In this document: positions 50,322 through 59,300 of the stretch, in pieces
Layout of the letters: each line of letters begins with the position of its first letter
Position numbering within the stretch: position 1 is the stretch's first letter
Origin: Glandiceps talaboti
Taxonomy: Eukaryota; Hemichordata; Enteropneusta; Spengelidae
NCBI RefSeq assembly: GCF_964340395.1
Contig: NC_135556.1
Coordinates: 19,813,642-19,875,641, forward strand
Direction: 5' to 3'
DNA length: 62,000 nt
Notes under the pieces: generated by a model
What the model was told of the DNA's origin: nothing
Database searches by the model: none
The model's input: only the letters and a program-made list of their open reading frames with translations
Position numbers and translations under genes: made by a program

Positions 50322-53300
50322 GACTGACTGACTGACTGACTGACTGACTGACTGACTGACTGACTGACTGACTGACTGACTGACTGACTGACAGCGACAT
50401 TATAATCATTGCAAACATTACCTTCACCAATAGTCTGTTGGGTTGGCATCGGGAATGGTGTGTAGTTCTCTCCATGTAATCGGAGTACTGATGGTTGTGC
50501 ATGACCACCAGCATTTATTACGACGATGACGTCACCATTACAGGTTAGTTGTACTTTAGATTTCTGAAAACAGAACCCAGAACATCAAATTATGTTTGTC
50601 TATTGAATATACTCAGATAAGAACTTGCTAACAAAGCGATTTATGTGGATAAAAAGACACATACATGAAAAAAAGTATCGGACATACTACCCTACACAGT
50701 TTCATACATACACTTGACACTAGAATTGGGATTTTCCTGTCAAGCTCTCTATCACTTTTATTTAAACAAATAAAACGTTTTGTCAATTTATTAATGTGAG
50801 GGTAAAAAAGCAAACTATGATGCCATGTTTCAGGAAAAAAAATGTAAAAATTTCTATTATCAGATTAGGATAACAAATCTACCAGTAAAAATCGGTTGTT
50901 TGGCAGACTTATAGAAAAACATGGTCAGGAACAAAACAATGGTCCCATGTACGATGTACAATGACCCAGGATTGAAACACTGGCCTTTAACACTTTCTGG
51001 TTGTTCTGATTGCACAGTAGTGATAATATTTTTCCGCGAAAATTTCAACATTAGTTATTAGTCTGTAAATTCTTAGCATGCCTCAATTTCATTTTACTTT
51101 ACAATGTGAGTGAACTCATCCTTAATTGTAAATTGTAATACATATATGTGTTATAATTCTATGTATAGTCATCATGGAAGCACTATGATTCATACACAAG
51201 TTTTCTACTTCCACTTTTGATTGAGAAACAGACATATTTCGAACAATCACTAAAGTCTTGTCCTCTTCAGGATCTGCCAGGCTGATTCAAATTTATAACC
51301 AGAGGTGTGAAAAAGTAATAGAAGGTGGACAGTTAGATGTACATAACTCGACAAGTACTTTCACACCTCTATTTACATATATTAAAGCTAAATAAAATAA
51401 CCTTGTCACACCTCTGGTTACTCAACACCTCCAGCAAATTTGGATCATTCTGTCAGATCCAGTAGACACTGAAGAAGGACAAGTAATTTGTTTGAAACAT
51501 GCCTGTTTCTCAATCAAAAGTGGAAGAAAAGAACTTGTGTATGGATGACTATATGTTTCTTTAAAAGTAATCTTATTAAAAATAATTATAGAAATATAAC
51601 CTTCAATCTCGCCTTATCGGTTCACACTTGGCAAACAGTGGTGTGAAGGTGATGACCAGTATAAATGTCTGCAACAATGAAAATGATAAGAAAACAAAAA
51701 TAATTTTACTGTGAGTTTCTGACTTACCTTTTCCAAAGTAAAGCTACCAAGTCGACGTCCGTCACTGGTGTCCCACATTGTCAACTTTCGTTCACGGTCT
51801 GAGAAGGCCAATACTCTACTGGCATCGGATGACACGTTGAAGTGACTGATAAACTCGTATAGCGTAATGACCGTCCAACTCATTGACCACTGCACCTGAA
51901 ATAATTTAATACAGACATGTCAAATACACGACGTATATACACATTTCCAAGATATTACATCAAAAGAAACAATGGAATCTACAAGGTCATGTTACATACT
52001 CACCTGTAGACATCTTCAGAAGGCGGATACTCGTATCGCTATATTGAACGACGACTTTCTCGTCTCCGATGGCAACAAGATCTAACACCGATGTTTGGTT
52101 GTTACGATGATGATAGAGTTGTTTGCCTGGAATGAAGGTATACATGTCTATCATTTCCTCTTTAACTATAGAATCAAGTTGTTGTGGCACATTTATTCAA
52201 AAATAAACTAATAATTGTTCGAAAACTTCTAATCAATGGTATAATTAGTTAGAACGGCATGAATGTAACACATGTACCTTGTACGGTACAAGTACAAAAA
52301 TGTTGCAATATTAACATAATAACTACTTTCTTTCATCCAAACTGAACATATAGTATTGTGACAACACTGCATAAACCCATTCTTCCCTTACATGTTACTG
52401 CTTTGGGTTTTCGAAGATACTAGTAGTAGCTAGCCTAAGTGTAATGAGGTGGGCGCCCTCTCTGTCGATGTACGAAATTCCTATCTGTGTGGTTGACTTA
52501 CCAGTCTGTAAATTGATAACCATCAAACCCTTCTTTCTGGCTTTACCATAGGTAACAAACGCCACCAAGCGTCCATCAGCTGATATCGTACAGTTATCTA
52601 ACGTCACTTTGCCTTGTTTGCTATCAACATGAATATTCTGAGAGATGACTTGAGTCGTTGTATTCCACACATGTAGAGTATCGAGATGACCCCTGACCTG
52701 TGACACTAATATGTCACCCTTACCATTATCGTTGACACAGAAATCAAATATCTTAACCTTATTTGCGTGGCTCATTTCACCTATAACAGTGCCTGTTGTA
52801 ATGTCATGTATTTTGATTGACAGTTCATCTTCAGACAGCGCCACCAGCCGGTGATTGTTGTCAAGCATGGCTATTCTTGTTGTGTGATTTGGTATTTTCT
52901 CCTGAAACACCAGCGTCACTTTCCCCTTATTGATATCTACTACTTTGATCTTGTTTGCAACAGTTGCGAGCAAAGTATTCTGGTCCAACAATCTCCATGT
53001 AATCGGTTTTGACGACAATGCTTTGAGTTTCTTAGTCTGTTTTAAAGAACTCAAATCCCATACTGTTATAAAGTTGTGAGATTTGGACTTATGTATTGCC
53101 ATGGTAACCAAAGAGTTGTCCGAATGACAAAGCAGTTGCTTGACTTCATGTTGTTCTAGATGTTCAAGGGCCTTTAAATCTTGGTGGATGACGTGAGCTT
53201 CCATCTTGCCTCTGTTTATGTCCCAGACTCGCACCAGTTTATCAGGGGAAGTGCTAACTACTCGTTGCATATCTCGGGTTGCAACGCGATATATGAAATA

Positions 53301-56300
53301 CGGGTGTTCCAACATCACAGCTTTAGTATCTTTCTCCAAGTCCCAAATTGCTACCTCATCAAACCGCGTTACCAATAGATACCGACCATCAGCAGTCACC
53401 GTGAAGCTAGCTGCCGACCCTTGCGCTCCCTGTGCTCCTTCAATATCCATTATTCTCTTCATCAATTCTTCGCCAAAATTTTTGTAGATGAGGATATTCG
53501 ATTTAGTTTGATTGGAAATAATAAGATGCCCTTTAGCAGTTAGCACAATACCGCCGACGGTGGCGCTATACCTTGCATCGTACTGCTCCTCGAACTCAAC
53601 TTCTATGGTCTTCATCGACGTCTCAGGTTTGTCTAGATCGACCACTCGAACGTGTTTTCGATCGAAATCCTGAGTGAGATAGTAAGCTGCGAAACTACCA
53701 TATGCTTCCACCGTGGCTGATTCTCCGTTCTTTTCTAAAAAGGAATCTTTGATTTCTTTTATGACTTCCATCCTTTCGAGGTCAAAAACCTGAAGCTTTC
53801 CACATTCTGGTATCAACAATTGTCTACCATGGTGGGCAATAGCAAACACGGTTGGATAGTTGGATGTCGTACGGATTGAGTGAATTAAACTCATGGTCTC
53901 TGTTTTGTACACTTTGATGACGCTGGTACCTTCTACCAACGCAGATAACACGAAGATTTCATCACCCATGGCAAATTTAATCCTCTGCATACTATCGCCA
54001 ACATCTTCAACATTCTTCACCAATAAACCCTCCTCTATATCCCATAATTTCACAGTCGAATCATACGATCCTGTGGTAGGAAAAGGCATTACTATAGATT
54101 TAATTATATCATTATATAGATGGTGGTAAACTGTTGACATTTCACAGTATTTGGATATCTTATTTCATGGTTTAGGAACACAATTGAAATGATAGTGACG
54201 TTTTTCTTGTTTGAAATAACCTTCATTTGAATGGTACGGATACATATTTACAGCAGACTGTAAGTGGTATTTTTGGTAGTCGCAGGCAGCTACGGTTTCC
54301 CCAGCAAATCTGACATGCGCACTCGTCACTCAAAGTAATCTTATGACATAATCTTACCAACGCACTTACCCGTTAAGGCAAATTTGTTGCTTTCCGATAT
54401 ATCTAAAGCATAGATACGATGTGTATGACCTGAGAGAGAATAGAGTAACATTCCACCTGGTCGCGTTAGGAAGGGAGATGTTGGAATCAAACAAGGCTTC
54501 GTCGGATTCTTGGCCTTTTCTAGCAAATCCTCAAGACCTTCAAACTAAAGACAAAATTAACATGAATAACAACACAGAGCATGGACATTGATAACTTTTT
54601 ATGAACAGAAATGTAAAGCTCATATCATTCGATATTTTGATATCCAACAGTCATTCATACTGCCAATGATAAAGTTATAATCATCATTGGCAGTATGAGT
54701 GACTGTGGGATATCAAAATACATTCCAATTGTACCGTAGAATGTACTGTGACCTCGGAAATACATATAAACTGTGTAAACCTTTGCTGTTACTTTGGTCA
54801 TCAAAAATCCCAACCCATTCTCCGCAGAAATTATGGGAAAAAAACAGGGGGTCATCGCAAAAATAATAATCAAATAAGCTTATGGCTGCCGAATACTGTG
54901 CTAACTCAGTGCAGACGTCACTATAAGACTTACATATTGTTTAAAAAAAGTAAACTCACAGTGGATATACGACATGTTATGTTAAACTTGATAAACAAAC
55001 TAACCGTGGAATATTTTGGTACTTACCGTGGATATACGAGCTGTTATTTGAGTTGATAGTTGATCCGGGTTATCATCCAGTGCATGATGGGATAGCTGCA
55101 GCAATTCTGCTACAATACTGATCTTGTCATTATTGGGGTACATTGTACGTCCTGCTTTGAAATCGTCCAAGATCCGTCTAGAAATCAATTTACGAATCAA
55201 TACATACGTTGCAGTACAGAAGTTGGAAAGATATAAATAGTTATTCGTGTACATGTGCGTATGTAATTTTCGTTTACTCAAGCATAGCGTGTTTGCGTGT
55301 GTCTATTTTAATAAATAAATACATGTAAATAAATCAGTAAATATATAATTAAATAATTATTTGTGTATGTTACAATGAATGAATGGGTGAATGAATAAAT
55401 AAGTAAATAAAGTATTGTTTGTTTGTAACATGGTTCCCGTGCTCCCTGTGGTCAGATTTTGCCATCAAGGCTACTCCCTTCCCTAACAAATGTAGTCTCG
55501 GTTACCCAGACTCTCGCCGTTGAGGGGGCTACACCAACGACGAGAGTCTGGGTAACCGAGACGATGACAAACGTACATGCTCTTAAAGCTAGTTCCATAC
55601 CTAACAGATGTTGCCATCATTTTGGTTAATAACCAGTCAAAGTTACACAACACTTCTTTCTCTAGCGTGTATTGTTGATCACTGTGGACCAAATGATGTG
55701 GTAGTTCATTCATTTTTCGTAGATTGTAGTTCTTGTTGCCATGGAAAATCATCGGCTGGGCCGCCACTAGGCGGTCTTTTTCTTCAACTGTACCATTTTT
55801 TGTTTTATAAGGTTTCTTGGTGCCTAGGAAGTACAAGAAATAATAATCGTATATAAAACACATGGAATGATAACAGGATTTGAATCCGTTGAATGGGGGT
55901 GGGGGTGGAGGGGGTGGGGGGGGGGGCTACTCTCATGGAAAGGTATACAGTATGTAAATGGATAACATTTTCACGAAAAAAAATCCATAAATGTTGGTCG
56001 ACTTTTCACAGGGGATAACATGGGAAACGTCTTTCTGCTTTAGAAATACCTTCACACATCACAATGGTTGGTTTACATGACAGCTTTCTGTGGATATATG
56101 GTGCTATTAAAATGTTCAACTGTCATTGCCCTGTATTTTTTAATTTTTTCATAATACAACAAAGGAAGGAACCTTTAAGTTGTGTGTTATGACATTAGTA
56201 GAGCTAGTTAAAAAATGGTGAAAAATTGACTAACCGTTTGCCCATACTCCCATGAAATAATCAGCCAACTTAGCATGTATCAGATTTCTAGTGTATCCAT

Positions 56301-59300
56301 CAGATATGTAACGATCTCTAGCTGCCTCTGTAAATTGCCTATGATACCAGTATATTACTCTTGCACCGTCGGCACCTCTCTCTACAAAGTAGGGCTCCAA
56401 ATCAGTTCGAATACGTATCCATAGTAACGGTGGAAGACGTCGAATGGGTGGGGTCCAATATTGGAAGACATCATTCAAAACATCATCATCACATGATAGC
56501 AAATCTTCAAGTTCGTTTTCTGTTAAACCACTCTTAGCTGTTCGGAAATATTAAAAGAATAACACTAACAAACTCAATACGTCGCTAGAGGGTCCTATGC
56601 ACTAGTCACTATTAGAAAATATCACATACAAATGTTATATATGTATGCCAACTTTCAAAATTCTACCTGAAATGCACAATCTGTGTGATTAATATCCGCT
56701 TAACTCAGCATATAGAGATATCACATAAAAATACTTGAATAACTTCCGACACGTGCTCTGTTCGTGAACAAGTGTCGTTGTCGTCGCCCACCATGATTGT
56801 AGACGACATCGCAGTCCAGATACTTGCTTATTCTTGCCAGAGAGGGTGCTGTCCTGCAAAACATTAAGGACCGACGAAACTAAAAATATATATTTTTTTT
56901 ATTTTGATGTCGGAGCTGAAAATTTAGGTCGGTCGGGTAATGAGAAACATAAAAAATATGATCATCATACTACATGTATAAGTATCCGTATTCATCCAAC
57001 ATTGAACAATGCAAATATCTGTTTACAGCTGTTCATACCAATGATTTTAGACACTAAGAAAAAATGATCATAAATTCTTACCCGCTGTAATATAAGCCAG
57101 GGCACGACTGACGAGGAGTTCACCGTGATTTCTTTCAATAGTTTCAAACAAAGCCGCAATGACTCGTCTTACAGGAGAATTGTCTCCTTTGTCTTGATCG
57201 GAGTTGTAAATCGCGTTGTAAAAAATAGTGTCTTCGGGATTTGTGTACGACGTCCATTGACACGCACCATCGAAGGATATTTTAAGAAACAGTGGCAGGG
57301 GACACTTTTGGAATGCACCAATCAGGACTTCCATTTGCTTTGACGTAAGTGTTCGATTTCTGATGGCTAGCCATTTTTCTAGGATAACTTTCACATCACT
57401 GTCTTTCATTCTTGGGACTTGTAAAAATGAACGATCGTCTTTCAGGTTAGCCTGCAACATGGAAACGCTTCATTATGAAGATTGCGATAGAAAAACAACT
57501 ATATAGTAAAGCTTAGTTCTGGTGATTATCTTTTAAAGCATCAAATTTTACATATGTATATCTTGACATTACTTCAACCATCGACAAATTTAAAGCTCTC
57601 CTTTATTGTCTATACGTCAACCTAAAAGTTTTAGTGGTCTGAGCTTCAACTGACTGTAACAGCTAGTAACTGACTAATTACAGTTAGAATGCAAAACTTA
57701 CTCTTAATGTCGGAAAGCATTCGTATTTATCATCCACTAAAGTAGAGACCACAAGTTTAACATTATCTGGTAATTTCATTGGTAACCAATGTAACTGATG
57801 TGCACCATCGTCCGGATCGAATTGGTCAAGTGAGTCAATGTACAACACTAGAGGGCGCCCGTTAGATGCGTTCTTCAATCTTTCCTCGAACTCTTCAGTC
57901 AAGTTTTTCAAATCCTGAGAAATAACGCACAAAAACAGTGAATGAAATGTGTGTTCAGTTTTAGCAGGAGAAATATAAGATAAAGTTTAAGTTTTTTTTG
58001 GATTAAACGGGAATGATACGCCGTTCATGAATTAGTTTATCTTATGTTCATATACTTCCAGGATTGAATTTAGTTTTCATTGATGTCGATGATTGGCCGA
58101 TTAATCAGGTTACTTTGAAGACTGTTAAAATACATATTTTCATACCTTAAAGATGCACTAGTTATAACTGAACATATTTTTTGAAAATGTTTTGTTAGAT
58201 ACAATACCTACTTCGTAATATCACACACCCTGAACAGTATTGAATCACCTATAGGTGAGCAATTATGTAGCAGTATACATGATAAATAAAAAATAAAATC
58301 TAATTGTTTCTACCCAAAAACCAGCGCCCTCAACGGCAATCACAAGGTGGCTATAGGAATGAATGGTGGACCATGTAATCACCAGCTGATTAGCCATTGA
58401 TGTATGTATCACTTACTTCTGATATAGTTTGTTCATCACCAGATATCTGTGACAATTGTTTGGAAATACTATAAAGTGTACGCCTCAGGGTCGTACTATC
58501 TGGGGTTGTCCCTATAAACCTCAACACAGTTACAGCGCCCCCTGGAAACCATCCACGTGTTGACTTAGCTGCCATGGCAATCATCGACGTTTTCCCACAT
58601 CCAGATTCTCCGTAAATAACCAACGGAGTTTTTGATTGACCGGTGACGTAAGTTTTAATTGTCTGAAAAAATAGGTTATACCATTGTTAGTTAAAAGCCC
58701 CCGACTAGTAGCTTTAACCGTTCACTGTTTATGCTTTTCAAAATATTGATAAAAAATTAATATAATGGAAACAAATCAATCAATCTGGTTAGCAACATCG
58801 TGTACACTAGCTTGAAATCCGTACGTAAACATTTATGAAACAGCCTATATAGCGTTTAACAATAAAATATGGAATGTCGGTAGGGTTTCATTTTTAGGTA
58901 ATTATGCATGCTTCACTGAGTACAGCAACATAAGTATGACAAGAAACTTTCCAAGTAACAACTATTAAATGTGGCCTTAAGTTCTACAGTTCAATAAATA
59001 CAATGTGTCTGAGAAAAAAAATGTCTTGCAGTATGTTTGTTCAGTAACAGAGCAGTGTTCTACCTGCCTGGATAATAACGACACACATGGCAACACACAT
59101 CGTAAATAGCGACCACAGATCACTGAGCTCAGTAGTGACACATATCTGTAATGCATCTGTCTACCCAGATAATAATGAAACCTATGTTGATGTATAGCGT
59201 AATAGCGACATACCTGTAGTGCGTCTGCCTGCCCATGAAACATTTCACATTTACTGTTACAAAATCTAGCGTGTTGTAAAACCTCTCTGAACACCTGGTC

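Noticed and set aside
50017-50514. Frames of up to 165 codons (LSCLV, DRQTD, SQSVS runs)
   Set aside because: Pure products of the compound microsatellite inside an intron of the NWD1-like gene.
52395-52501. Continuation of the large WD40 open frame to a stop at 52395
   Set aside because: A consensus donor at 52501 and an in-phase WD40 continuation at 52126 show this part is intron.
56850-56955. Possible fragment of the GGCCAAA/GGTTCCG family (GGACCGACGAAACT ... GGTCGGTCGGGTAATG)
   Set aside because: Only a few words match and the ends are not inverted; too weak to call.
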